Made by a program: the position numbers and the translations under genes. Below the pieces are notes generated by a model. It had not been told where the DNA came from and ran no database searches. It saw only the letters and a program-made list of their open reading frames with translations. Below, piece after piece: positions 1-7,319 of a stretch of DNA of 64,000 nucleotides. Positions within the stretch are counted from its first letter, which is position 1. Every line of letters begins with the position of its first letter. Origin of the DNA: Lactobacillus sp. UCMA15818 (lineage in GTDB: Bacteria; Bacillota; Bacilli; Lactobacillales; Lactobacillaceae); the NCBI RefSeq assembly GCF_030400225.1, contig NZ_VJYB01000002.1, positions 252,207 to 316,206 of the forward strand, read 5' to 3'.

Positions 1-243
1 TTGAAAGTTAGTGAAAAATATAGACGAAAGAGAGTTGCCCACTTACTTCTAAAATTAGCAGAAAAAATAGCAAAAGAGAAAAAGTACAAGGGATTTTGGA
101 CCATAGGACAAAATAATAATGTTGCAGCCTGTATGTTTTATTTGAAATATGGTTTTGAAATTGGTGGATTGGATACTAAAGTCTATGATCATACTTCTCA
201 AAATGGGAAACAAAACATACATTTTTATTATGATTTTCTCTAA
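1..243 (+). CDS. GNAT acetyltransferase, C-terminal part (cut by window edge)
   Basis: The reading frame is open from the first base, so the true start lies outside the window. The 80 visible residues match the C-terminal half of a GNAT acetyltransferase: a RRKRVAHLLL segment like the acetyl-CoA binding motif A, then the NNNVAACMFYLKYGFEIGG stretch typical of motif B, where a free-standing residue run leads into YxKxGF. GNAT enzymes move an acetyl group from acetyl-CoA to an amine. The shape resembles antibiotic or small-molecule N-acetyltransferases, but the substrate cannot be told from this part. It is followed by a palindromic repeat and then ntd. Confidence 0.75.
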   Translation: MKVSEKYRRKRVAHLLLKLAEKIAKEKKYKGFWTIGQNNNVAACMFYLKYGFEIGGLDTKVYDHTSQNGKQNIHFYYDFL

Positions 244-352
244 CAGGATTTGATAAGTATAATTAGCAATAACTATTAGGATAGCAACTAATTGTATAAA
301 ACAGTAATAAATGCTAGTTTAAAGGTAAAATAATTATTAACTCACGGAACGG

Positions 353-519
353 GGCTGGGTCAAAAGTTAAATTTTGGTTCAGCTCTTCTATTTATTCCGA
401 ATAAACGTGTTTTATAAGTCAAAACCCTCCGTCTCACCTCGAATTACTCATAGCAAAGTACTCGCTATGTTCGCAATTTCGAGTTAATACTCAAATTTTC
501 CCGATTTATGGCACACTCC
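353..519 (+). repeat. Palindromic intergenic repeat, copy A (about 167 bp)
   Basis: This stretch matches 11141-11309 over almost its full length and, in reverse complement, 57391-57538; a partial copy lies at 44240-44297. It begins GGCTGGGTCAAAAGTTAAAT and ends near TTATGGCACACTC. Inside are two nested inverted repeats: CATAAGTC-type arms near both ends of the core, and an inner pair built on TCGAATTACTCATAGC and GCTATGTTCGCAATTTCGA, so the RNA or single strand would fold into one long imperfect hairpin. It contains no ORF. It looks like a MITE or REP-type element. Confidence 0.75.
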
Positions 520-621
520 TGAATCAAAATTCGATTTTTGAAATAATCCACTTCTCATTCTCTGGGATTCTAATTCTTAGGCGACCTAATATTTACTTTG
601 AAAGTATTTAATTTATGGGCT

Positions 622-649
622 TTGCAATTACAATTTAATTTGTTAATAT
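622..649 (+). promoter_or_regulatory. Probable promoter of ntd
   Basis: TTGCAA (622-627) is followed after 16 bases by TAATAT (644-649), a fair match to a housekeeping sigma-A promoter. It lies about 50 bases before the ntd start, which has its own AGAGGAG ribosome binding site. Confidence 0.5.
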
Positions 650-697
650 TGGAAATAGTCTTGAAAAGAGTACAACTTTCATAGAGGAGAATAAGTA

Positions 698-1168
698 ATG
701 GCAAAAACAGTATATTTTGGAGCGGGTTGGTTTACTTCTACACAAAAAAGGTCTTATGAAATTGCAATGGAATCATTGAGAATTAATCCAAGTGTTGATT
801 TGGAGCATTCATATGTTCCGCTGGATCACCAATATAAAAATATCCGTGTGGATGAACATCCCGAGTATCTTCATGACAAAGAATGGGCTATAGCGACGTT
901 TAATGGTGACATTGTGGGAATAAAAAGTTCCGACATAGTATTGTTTACATATCTTCCGCTTCAAGAAGATATTGGTTGTGGAGTTGAATTAGGATATGCA
1001 AAAGCTATTAATAAATTCATAGTAGTTGCAATTCCAGATGAAGAATGGGGTAAACCTATTAACCTTATGTCATTTGGTACGGCCGACATATTTATTAAGT
1101 TGAGCGAATTAAAAAACTATGATTTTACAAAACCTGCATTTAATTATTATGAAGGTGCAGTTTATTAA
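698..1168 (+). CDS. ntd: Nucleoside 2-deoxyribosyltransferase
   Basis: Catalyses exchange of the base on 2'-deoxynucleosides, a purine/pyrimidine salvage reaction well known in lactobacilli. The 156-residue length is the family norm. The N-terminus has the VYFGAGWFT substrate loop, and GVELGYA carries the expected nucleophile at Glu97. The acidic residues at Asp71 and Asp79 fit the deoxyribose-binding site, and the chain ends in Tyr, as in characterised Lactobacillus enzymes where the C-terminus reaches a neighbouring active site. The ATG at 698 has AGAGGAG upstream. It is a single-gene unit next to a repeat element. Confidence 0.95.
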   Translation: MAKTVYFGAGWFTSTQKRSYEIAMESLRINPSVDLEHSYVPLDHQYKNIRVDEHPEYLHDKEWAIATFNGDIVGIKSSDIVLFTYLPLQEDIGCGVELGYAKAINKFIVVAIPDEEWGKPINLMSFGTADIFIKLSELKNYDFTKPAFNYYEGAVY

Positions 1169-1218
1169 AGAATGCTAAGTAAGGATAAAAAAGTATCTAC
1201 TATTTTTACTTATAAAAT

Positions 1219-1626
1219 TCAAGTGCAACTTTGATTTCGCAATAGATTGATAAAAGAAGTATTATTCAATCTATTAATCGAATAGAGAACCTTACCAGCC
1301 AAAGCAGAATTTTCAATTTCTGTTTTTTTTAATACGAATGACTTTTTATTTAAAAAGTCAGATAGGGGATGAAATTGAAGTTCTAATTTATTGAGATTTT
1401 CAACACGATAGAGATGGAAAAAGAACCCTTTGTCATTAGAAATGAATGCAACAATATCTTTTTCGTCAATGTAACTCAACTTATTATTTACAAATTTAGC
1501 TAGGCAAATAATATCATTACTTTTTAAGTATGGATTAGTACTTGTAGTTGTTACTGTGCTGTATTCTAGTTCAATATTAGTATATTTTTCATCAATAATA
1601 CTGATAATTATATCTGAATTAGCCAT
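1219..1626 (-). CDS. Unrecognised small protein (135 aa)
   Basis: I do not recognise this family. The frame stays open further upstream to 1716, but the start at 1626 (MANSDIIISI...) is preferred because AAAGGAGT stands just before it and the extra 30 residues look like untranslated leader. The protein has no signal peptide or membrane segment. It appears beta-rich, with a central DEKDIVAFISNDKGFFFHLYRVE stretch-like pattern and a lysine-rich tail. It is convergent with ntd and its 5' side abuts an IS3-type remnant, so it may be recently acquired or cut off from its former partners. Confidence 0.55.
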   Translation of the reverse strand: MANSDIIISIIDEKYTNIELEYSTVTTTSTNPYLKSNDIICLAKFVNNKLSYIDEKDIVAFISNDKGFFFHLYRVENLNKLELQFHPLSDFLNKKSFVLKKTEIENSALAGKVLYSINRLNNTSFINLLRNQSCT

Positions 1627-1712
1627 TGTAAAACTCCTTTTTATGAAATAGCTGTATTTTTGGATGCAACACAATAAAATACGCAAAAAAATTGATGTTG
1701 ACGGTAAAATCA

Positions 1713-1997
1713 TCATAGCAAATGTTGTTTTCTCCAGTTTAGTACATCTATTTTGAACTGGCTAGAATATTCTAGATCCATAGACTTTGGCTTTAATCCA
1801 TCTATGCCAAATTTTTTGAAACGATTGATCCAAATAAGAACAGTGTCTTCGTTAGCAATGGCATACTTTCGCGCTAATGTGGTAGAACTGATACCACTTA
1901 AATATTCGGTTACAACTTTTATTTTGAAGTTCAAATTAAATTTTATTATAGTAAACCCCCAAGATTGGATTTATGTCCAATCTTGGGGGTTCACTTT
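1713..1997 (-). mobile_element. IS3-type element remnant: terminal hairpin plus start of orfA
   Basis: Reading on the minus strand, the stretch starts with AGTGAACCCCC, passes a perfect 16-bp inverted repeat (arms 1954-1969 and 1976-1991, 6-base loop), and enters a frame of about 73 codons (1934 to 1713) encoding MNFKIKVVTEYLSG...WINRFKKFGIDGL, the helix-turn-helix start of an IS150/IS3-type orfA. The rest of orfA and all of orfB are missing. A matching end with hairpin and orfA start is found at 44104-44230. Confidence 0.7.
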
Positions 1998-2088
1998 ACT
2001 TCTATATAATACATAACCTTTTTTTATAGTATAACTTATAAAAACTTAAACTCTTGTTGTTATCATAAAAAAAAGCGAGGGTGATAAT

Positions 2089-2190
2089 ATGGAATTTTTT
2101 AAAGCTATCAGAAACGCACTTTTACCATCTGTATTATTTTGGGCCGGGATATATCTGATAATAAAATTGTCAGTAGTAGTGATAAAGTAA
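2089..2190 (+). CDS. Very small membrane peptide (33 aa)
   Basis: An ATG preceded by GCGAGGGTG opens a 33-codon frame. The peptide starts MEFFKAIRNALLPSV and continues into one hydrophobic helix (VLFWAGIYLIIKLSVVV) with a final Ile-Lys. A hairpin with a T-rich tail follows 42 bases downstream, so it could be a complete short transcription unit. A small hydrophobic peptide plus close terminator is the layout of type I toxins and of regulatory membrane peptides, but I see no clear family match. It could also be chance. Confidence 0.35.
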   Translation: MEFFKAIRNALLPSVLFWAGIYLIIKLSVVVIK

Positions 2191-2231
2191 TTAGATTAGT
2201 TGAGAAATTAAAAGCTGTCAAAAAGATAATT

Positions 2232-2278
2232 GGCCTCCAAAGTCAGATTTTTCAACTTGGCTTTGGAGGTCAATTTTA
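2232..2278. terminator. Hairpin terminator, possibly bidirectional
   Basis: GGCCTCCAAAGTC and GGCTTTGGAGGTC pair over about 11 bp around a 14-base loop (2232-2271), followed by CAATTTTAAA. On the plus strand it can end the 33-codon unit. The A-rich flank upstream would serve pnuC on the minus strand less well. Confidence 0.6.
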
Positions 2279-2378
2279 AATAATAGCTTTATTCATGTCC
2301 ATTATTGAGTAATTATATGATAGTCCTTTTTTGATTCACGGTTGTTTTTATACTGAATAATTAGGAATAGGCAGCCAA

Positions 2379-3188
2379 TTAGCTGATTCTTTTCTGTTGT
2401 CCATAATACCAGAGATAGATGCCATATAACGAATTTATCAACATAATAATTTGAAGGACAAACATTGATGTTGATGCAGGACTGACAGTTTGTAGTTGAT
2501 TATACCAGATAACAATATTGACCATATCTAGTGCAATCCATGCAATCCATTGTGAACGATAGCCGTATGTCATCAGAACTTGTCCCACAATACCGAGAGG
2601 TAAAAGAGTGGCATCTAAGTAAATTTGAGTCCCATTTAGTTTCTTGCTGAAAAAGAGAACTAAGAAATAGATGAGAAAAGTTACAACTAACCAGAATAAT
2701 CCTTTCAACCATGAAAAACTGCGGGATGTCAGTTCATCTTTACTTGTTTGCTTATTGATTTGACTATGCCAAACATATAAGCCGACAAATTGCATTATTA
2801 AATAAAATGACTGTGAGGCAATGTCACCAATCAAGCGATTGTTAATTGCAATTATCAGCCAAACTATACAGCCAAGTACGCCCCAACTATAGTTAGTCAA
2901 GCGTCCTTGATCAACAAGAATCAGGTTTAGTACCACTGCAATGCCTGTTATTAAGCCAATCCAGCCGGAAAAAGTATAATCGCTGCCAAAAATAAAAGAG
3001 ATGATTGTTGCGATTAGCATGATACTCATCATGATTTTGGTGGTTCTACGTAAAGTTTTAAGCTCTAAAATATTTCTTTGAAGATTAAAGACTTGTACGA
3101 GTGCTTCAGAAAAATTATTGCTAAATTGTGAAAAAGGTGATAATGGTTTCTTAACGTTTTCCTTGTAAGCTTTTGAAATATTTTTCAT
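2379..3188 (-). CDS. pnuC: Nicotinamide riboside transporter PnuC
   Basis: An integral membrane carrier that takes up nicotinamide riboside for NAD synthesis, a vitamin route typical of lactobacilli that cannot make NAD de novo. The 269 residues form a hydrophilic N-terminal stretch (about 45 aa) and seven or so hydrophobic helices. PnuC hallmarks are visible: GWIGLITGIAVVLNLILV, a Trp-rich NYSWGVLGC segment, QFVGLYVWHSQ, and a C-terminal QIIMLINSLYGIYLWYYG. The ATG at 3188 has AAGGAG in front. It stands alone, and a structured leader with its own promoter lies upstream. Confidence 0.93.
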   Translation of the reverse strand: MKNISKAYKENVKKPLSPFSQFSNNFSEALVQVFNLQRNILELKTLRRTTKIMMSIMLIATIISFIFGSDYTFSGWIGLITGIAVVLNLILVDQGRLTNYSWGVLGCIVWLIIAINNRLIGDIASQSFYLIMQFVGLYVWHSQINKQTSKDELTSRSFSWLKGLFWLVVTFLIYFLVLFFSKKLNGTQIYLDATLLPLGIVGQVLMTYGYRSQWIAWIALDMVNIVIWYNQLQTVSPASTSMFVLQIIMLINSLYGIYLWYYGQQKRIS

Positions 3189-3191
3189 ATG

Positions 3192-3290
3192 AAGTCTCCT
3201 TATTTGTTTTTAGACAGCCGTGGTCGGACGCAACGCTGTTAGTCATATAAACTCTTAATAGATCTTACCCCTGTCTTGACATCTAGTCAA
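3192..3290 (-). promoter_or_regulatory. pnuC promoter and candidate NAD+-II (pnuC motif) riboswitch
   Basis: On the minus strand, TTGACT (3285-3290), a 17-base spacer and TAAGAT (3262-3267) form a good sigma-A promoter. The leader then reads AACAGCGTTGCGTCCGACCA followed by CGGCTGTCTAAAAACAAA and the AAGGAG site. ACAGC and GCTGT pair around a GC-rich loop, and the A-rich stretch runs straight into the ribosome binding site. This compact layout just before pnuC in Lactobacillales is what I recall of the pnuC-motif (NAD+-II) riboswitch. The family call rests on layout and memory, not on an alignment. Confidence 0.5.
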
Positions 3291-3386
3291 TAACTTTTGA
3301 ATTTGTACGATTTAATCTAATAGTTTACAATGGACTTTGAACTTATTTTACAATTGGCAATGGAGTTTAACTTGAGGAGGGTTTTT

Positions 3387-3653
3387 TTGAAAGAAGAAAC
3401 AAGATTTATTCAAATTTTAGGGCGTATTGCGACTGTTCTTTCGGTTTTAATGTATGTTTCTTATGTCCCACAGATTCTGAGTAATTTGAATGGTCAATAT
3501 GGTAATCCAATTCAGCCACTGGTTGCAGCAGTTAACTGCTTGTTTTGGTGTGTTTATGCTTATTTTAAGATGAACCGTGACTGGCCGGTATTTTTTGCAA
3601 ATTTGCCAGGGATTTTTTTAGGAATTATTACTTTTGCTACAGCGTTGCATTAA
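3387..3653 (+). CDS. SemiSWEET-family sugar transporter (PQ-loop, 88 aa)
   Basis: A three-helix half-transporter that dimerises to move sugars. The TTG at 3387 is chosen because GAGGAGG stands 6 bases upstream and it gives the 88-residue length usual for SemiSWEETs; the frame also contains an ATG at 3330 with no ribosome site. The first helix holds the PQ motif in SYVPQILSNL, followed by a loop with NGQYGNPIQP, then two helices (AAVNCLFWCVYAYF and FFANLPGIFLGIITFATAL). It is divergent from pnuC and monocistronic. Confidence 0.88.
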   Translation: MKEETRFIQILGRIATVLSVLMYVSYVPQILSNLNGQYGNPIQPLVAAVNCLFWCVYAYFKMNRDWPVFFANLPGIFLGIITFATALH

Positions 3654-3742
3654 AAACACTGCGTATAAGGATAAAAAGCTTGTGATTTTTTTCATTTTAC
3701 ACAACTTTTTTTATTTAATAGATTAAGATAAAATGAGGATAT

Positions 3743-3836
3743 AAAGCAAATTGGTAAATTGTCGTTACAGATTAATTTGTTCACAGCTGATTTGCTTTAA
3801 GGTAGGCCTATGACATTCCCTATAGGTCTATTTTTA
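3743..3836 (+). ncRNA. Two stem-loops ending in a terminator; candidate small RNA
   Basis: AAAGCAAAT (3743-3751) pairs with ATTTGCTTT (3790-3798) around a 38-base loop that contains a further AAATT/AATTT pairing. Next comes a second hairpin, TAGGCCTAT/ATAGGTCTA (3803-3830), followed by TTTTT. The second hairpin alone would terminate the SemiSWEET transcript 150 bases downstream of its stop. The additional stem makes a short structured RNA possible. I see no convincing dedicated promoter. Confidence 0.35.
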
Positions 3837-3847
3837 GCATAAAAAAA

Positions 3848-3910
3848 GAACCCCCCCAAAGCGTGAGTTCTAGTGTGTAGCTGATCTTCAAATATGGTAC
3901 GTACTCACGC
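3848..3910 (-). terminator. Terminator-like hairpin of the downstream minus-strand gene
   Basis: GCGTGAGT (3861-3868) and ACTCACGC (3903-3910) form an 8-bp stem with a 34-base loop; read on the minus strand, the stem is followed by TTTGGGGGGGTTCTTTTTTT. It lies directly after the 3932-4360 gene, which is transcribed toward it. Confidence 0.45.
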
Positions 3911-3931
3911 ATTAAAAAGTTTCCCCATTTA

Positions 3932-4360
3932 TTATTTTGAACTCTTGAGTTTATGACTTACAATTAGAGAATCTTTCTGCTTTTCAGAATGATTGACTTT
4001 GGTAATCTTGCGCTGTACTTTGTGAAAATCTAATGGTAATACTGAACTGCGACCATTCGTATTACTCAGCAAGTTAATTTTATTATAATCATTAGTAAAT
4101 TTTTGTGGGTTATTTTTCTTTTTCTTGATTTTTATTGTTTTCAAAGTTTCTAGCTGGCGAATTTCTTTTTTAGTAGTATGGGGAGCATTAATGGAAGACC
4201 TATTTGAAGTCAATGGGACACTTAAAATGACAAATGGGAGTGCAATGACACAAATAACCAGTGGTCCCCAAGAAGTCTTTTTTAGATAAGCAGTGACTAA
4301 GAAAATGATAATACAAATAGAAATTGTAATGGCAAGTGTAAGTAATAATAAAGATAACAT
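3932..4360 (-). CDS. Unrecognised membrane protein with basic tail (142 aa)
   Basis: No family recognised. The N-terminus has two hydrophobic helices (residues about 3-25 and 33-50, with KKTSW between them) and is followed by some 90 hydrophilic residues rich in Lys, Asn and Ser, including a KIKKKKNNPQKF run. The topology suggests a membrane anchor carrying a charged tail. GGAGGATAAT precedes the ATG, so it is probably expressed. It has no operon partner. Confidence 0.6.
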   Translation of the reverse strand: MLSLLLLTLAITISICIIIFLVTAYLKKTSWGPLVICVIALPFVILSVPLTSNRSSINAPHTTKKEIRQLETLKTIKIKKKKNNPQKFTNDYNKINLLSNTNGRSSVLPLDFHKVQRKITKVNHSEKQKDSLIVSHKLKSSK

Positions 4361-4528
4361 ATTATCCTCCTGTTAAGATAGTTCTTTAATTCAATGATGA
4401 ATGCTATTATGTGAGTTGTGTCAGCTAGCTAATAAAATTGTTTTGATAAAAAATAATGAGAGACATAACTTTTTCAACACACTATAATTCTACGACAAAA
4501 TGTAATTAAATTATAGTATAAATTGCAA

Positions 4529-5110
4529 TTATTCTCTATACAAAGTCGTAATAAAAACAGTTATGTCTTGCTTAAGTAATGAGTTTGGGCTTGAACCTGG
4601 TAACCCATTAGGAATTGGCAAGTTTAATTTTTTATAATAAGAAATCCATTCTGGTAATATTGATCCGCCAGAACCAAACGACATGGGTATTTGTGCGAAG
4701 AGGTTCGGATATAAGGCACAAACAAACTCAGAACAGTAGTAACCAGGTTGTTCTGCTATAAAGCTGTCATTATAGGGCTCCCCTAGTAATTTTTTCCCAC
4801 GTCTTATCGCAGACTCGTGATTAGCTGTACTTCTTTTTAGTCGGTATACGTCAAGACTTTGCTGCTCAATTAGAAAGTCTGTCAAAGTTTCTCTAATGCA
4901 TCCCTTTGCTGGTGTTGCGTGCAAGACAAAGAATCCAGCCAAACTGCGTTCTAAGATACCAACATGAGTGTAATTTTTATGAGCATTAAATTGAACTTCA
5001 ATCTCACTAACTGTACTTTTAGCAATCATTTGTGATAAGTCATCGTTTGTGTCGGGAACAAAAAGTAAATCACCATTTTTTAGCGTATTTAATAATTGTT
5101 GTACGTTCAT
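4529..5110 (-). CDS. YiiX-type papain-like cysteine hydrolase (193 aa)
   Basis: A permuted NlpC/P60-like (YiiX/DUF830) hydrolase; relatives act on amide bonds in peptidoglycan or lipids. The signature is GDLLFVPD near the N-terminus, His49 in YTHVGILE, and Cys126 in YYCSEFVCALY, where the order of His before Cys marks the permuted fold. The start at 5110 (MNVQQLLNTLKNGDLL) is chosen because AAGGA lies upstream and it follows the preceding gene's stop by 25 bases; the open frame to 5329 would overlap that gene heavily and the added residues are out-of-frame nuclease sequence. No signal peptide. It is co-transcribed with the GIY-YIG protein. Confidence 0.75.
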   Translation of the reverse strand: MNVQQLLNTLKNGDLLFVPDTNDDLSQMIAKSTVSEIEVQFNAHKNYTHVGILERSLAGFFVLHATPAKGCIRETLTDFLIEQQSLDVYRLKRSTANHESAIRRGKKLLGEPYNDSFIAEQPGYYCSEFVCALYPNLFAQIPMSFGSGGSILPEWISYYKKLNLPIPNGLPGSSPNSLLKQDITVFITTLYRE

Positions 5111-5135
5111 CTCATATAATTCCTTCATTAAAATA

Positions 5136-5813
5136 TTATTCCAATTCTTGATTAACCATCGGTTTGATATCAGAGACAAGGATTCCATTATACTTGAACC
5201 AATCAAATCCATTACGATCCTTACCTTTTTCTTCATTAGGCAGAGTATGGTAGAAATCATAACAGCATATTGCTGCTCTAGAAAGTGTGTGTGCCTTTCC
5301 ACAATGACATAAAACGTGATTTTTTTCATCTATTACTGTAACAACTATTTTGGAATCTTCCTTAAAAGTTAATTTTGCACCACTAGGAATGCTAAGATAC
5401 TTAAAATTACGATTTGGACGTGTACCTATTTTTCTTTTTACGATTTTAAATGTTTTACCAGTCAGTTTTGCATTATATTCTTCTGGTCTGATAAATAAAG
5501 CATTTGTGTCATTAAAGGTCAACAATTCAAAAACACTCTTTACTTGATTGTAAGTCGCCTTGAAGAATTCTTTGGCTGAGCTTTCACGTTTGTCAGAGAG
5601 CGCCCTGTGTAAGATACGCTCAGCCTTTTTATAATTTTCAAGATATACTGCAAAAAGTAACAATGTAGGTTTGCCGTCTGGAATTCCGGTATCATTGAAT
5701 TGTGCTAATCTGTGTTCAAGATTTTTTGTTTGGCCAACTTTGATGTATCCCGGAAATGATTTGTTTTCTAATGCATAGACAAAGCCGTAGTTTTCATATT
5801 TATTAGTTTCCAT
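5136..5813 (-). CDS. GIY-YIG nuclease (T5orf172 type) with C-terminal RAMA/DUF4357-like domain
   Basis: Residues about 8-95 form a T5orf172-type GIY-YIG domain: GFVYALEN, then GYIKVGQTKNLEHRLAQFN with the catalytic Arg35, and KAERILHRAL...SAKEFFKA with the conserved His and Glu. Residues about 135-218 resemble the RAMA/DUF4357 module (IPSGAKLTFKEDSK..., ending NGFDWFKYNGILVSDI), which is found on restriction-modification proteins and is thought to bind DNA. The pair suggests a DNA-processing or defence nuclease. The start codon at 5813 has AAGGGA. The downstream papain-like gene is probably in the same transcript. Confidence 0.75.
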   Translation of the reverse strand: METNKYENYGFVYALENKSFPGYIKVGQTKNLEHRLAQFNDTGIPDGKPTLLLFAVYLENYKKAERILHRALSDKRESSAKEFFKATYNQVKSVFELLTFNDTNALFIRPEEYNAKLTGKTFKIVKRKIGTRPNRNFKYLSIPSGAKLTFKEDSKIVVTVIDEKNHVLCHCGKAHTLSRAAICCYDFYHTLPNEEKGKDRNGFDWFKYNGILVSDIKPMVNQELE

Positions 5814-5877
5814 TTTATCAAGTCCCTTGGTTCTAAAATATTCAATATATGAAATAATTAGCAGCTTGTAAGTTTAT

Positions 5878-6105
5878 AGGGTCGGTAACTAAGAAAATTT
5901 ATGACTTTAAGCGTAAGATGAATTAGTACCTTGATCGACCAGAATTGTATTCCGTTAATTGGTTTTCAATATATTGGAAAATGTTAGATTGATTGATAAT
6001 CATTATTTGAAGCTACCTAAATTGGGTATTATGAAGTACAGAGAGAAGTTTGCTGATGACAAAATCAAGTCAACTACTATCCAGTTAAGTCCACATGGAA
6101 AGGTT
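5878..6105 (+). mobile_element. IS605-type remnant: left end joined to internal tnpB fragment
   Basis: After TTTAT (5873-5877) comes AGGGTCGGTAACTAAGAAAA and about 95 bases of left end nearly identical to those at 8480 and 56209. At about 5978 the sequence jumps to a piece of tnpB matching 56695-56815 (protein IDNHYLKLPKLGIMKYR), then stops matching. The right end is absent, so this copy cannot move. No tnpA is present. Confidence 0.8.
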
Positions 6106-6323
6106 ATACCCGACTAGTTTTTATTTTTACGGTTTTCAACTAGTACCTTGTCTTTACTGGTAAGCATACATAAGTTTGTTAAAGTTGTTTTTTCTACTCG
6201 CAAAATATCTCACCTCATTTTTTGCAATTATAACGCAGTAATTAGAATGGAATTCGACATATCCAGCGTTCATGCTAGAATATTGCTATAAATTGATAAT
6301 TTATGAGAGGCAGATAAATAATA
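6106..6323. other. Intergenic stretch, little content
   Basis: Apart from a short inverted repeat (ACTAGTTTTTA/ CAACTAGT, 6113-6152) and a GAGAGG ribosome site for the next gene, I see nothing in it. Confidence 0.4.
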
Positions 6324-7205
6324 ATGGAATATAAAAAAGCTAAAGAACTCACTGCTGTAGAAAAACGAGAAGTGACACACTTGATTGAAAAAGTACATGA
6401 ATATGATGGTTCGAAAAAAGATCCATATTTAAGCAGTCAATTTAATTATTATCCACAAATGCCAACCTTTTTTTCAGCTAGAAGTGCTGGAAAATTAGTT
6501 GGCCTTATTATGCTTTATGCAGATGGAGATCACAATGAATCTGTTGATGTATTCATGACAGTTGCACCACAAAATAGACACCAAAAAATTGGGACAAGGC
6601 TGTGGCAAAATGCGTATCAAGTTTTACGCGAATTTGGCTATCAGAATTGGGAGTTTATTACAGAGAAGAGTTTTTTGGACAACAATCCAGATTTTTTGAA
6701 TAATTGGGGCCTAATTGCTGATCCTGAACCAGAATATCAGATGAGGCTAAATAAGACTAAGCAAAAATTCACAGTTACACGAACAAATTTGAAAATTCGA
6801 TTACTTGAGTTAGAAGATGTTCCAATGGTCATACCAATTTATACAGAGTCGTTTTCTGACTCCTCAGCAAAAGAGGCAGAAAAATATTTAAGAAAGGGTT
6901 TAGCGGATGAGGCTAATAAAAACTTTGTCTTAATATATGATAAAAAAATTGTTGGCTGTTGCGCTGTTGATATTAGTGCAAAGAATGAATATTACTTATA
7001 TGGAATTTTTGTTGCAAAGAAATATCGCAAACAGGGATTCGCACGTACTCTTATTATTAAGATAATAGAAAGGTTCTCAACTAAAAATTTGGATAGCAGA
7101 GATTACGTTCTTGCAGTTGATGGTTCAAATTCGATAGCACTTCATTTATACAGAAGCATTGGATTTGAAGTGGAAACCGAAGTTTATTATTTATACGAAA
7201 AATAA
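6324..7205 (+). CDS. Tandem GNAT acetyltransferase (293 aa)
   Basis: Two GNAT folds in one chain. The N-terminal domain (about 1-150) has VDVFMTVAPQNRHQKIGTRLW, in which NRHQKIGT matches the acetyl-CoA loop. The C-terminal domain (about 155-290) has YGIFVAKKYRKQGFARTLI, a clean Q/RxxGxA loop, and ends with SIALHLYRSIGFEVETEVYYLYEK. In such pairs one domain is often catalytic and the other regulatory; here the second has the better motif. Substrate unknown. GAGAGG stands upstream of the ATG. Monocistronic. Confidence 0.85.
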   Translation: MEYKKAKELTAVEKREVTHLIEKVHEYDGSKKDPYLSSQFNYYPQMPTFFSARSAGKLVGLIMLYADGDHNESVDVFMTVAPQNRHQKIGTRLWQNAYQVLREFGYQNWEFITEKSFLDNNPDFLNNWGLIADPEPEYQMRLNKTKQKFTVTRTNLKIRLLELEDVPMVIPIYTESFSDSSAKEAEKYLRKGLADEANKNFVLIYDKKIVGCCAVDISAKNEYYLYGIFVAKKYRKQGFARTLIIKIIERFSTKNLDSRDYVLAVDGSNSIALHLYRSIGFEVETEVYYLYEK

Positions 7206-7319
7206 TAAACTTAAGAGTTATACTAGACAGTTTGAACTAAACATAATCCAGAACAAAAAAACTATTTAATGCAGGTAAAAAAGTTTCTGTCAATAATAAT
7301 TCAAAGAAATAAAATTAAG

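Noticed and set aside
1753-2016. 87-codon plus-strand frame across the IS3 remnant
   Set aside because: It is antisense to the recognisable orfA start and runs through the terminal hairpin.
5111-5329. N-terminal extension of the papain-like hydrolase to 5329
   Set aside because: It overlaps the GIY-YIG gene by nearly 200 bases in another frame, lacks a ribosome site, and the added residues do not belong to the hydrolase family.
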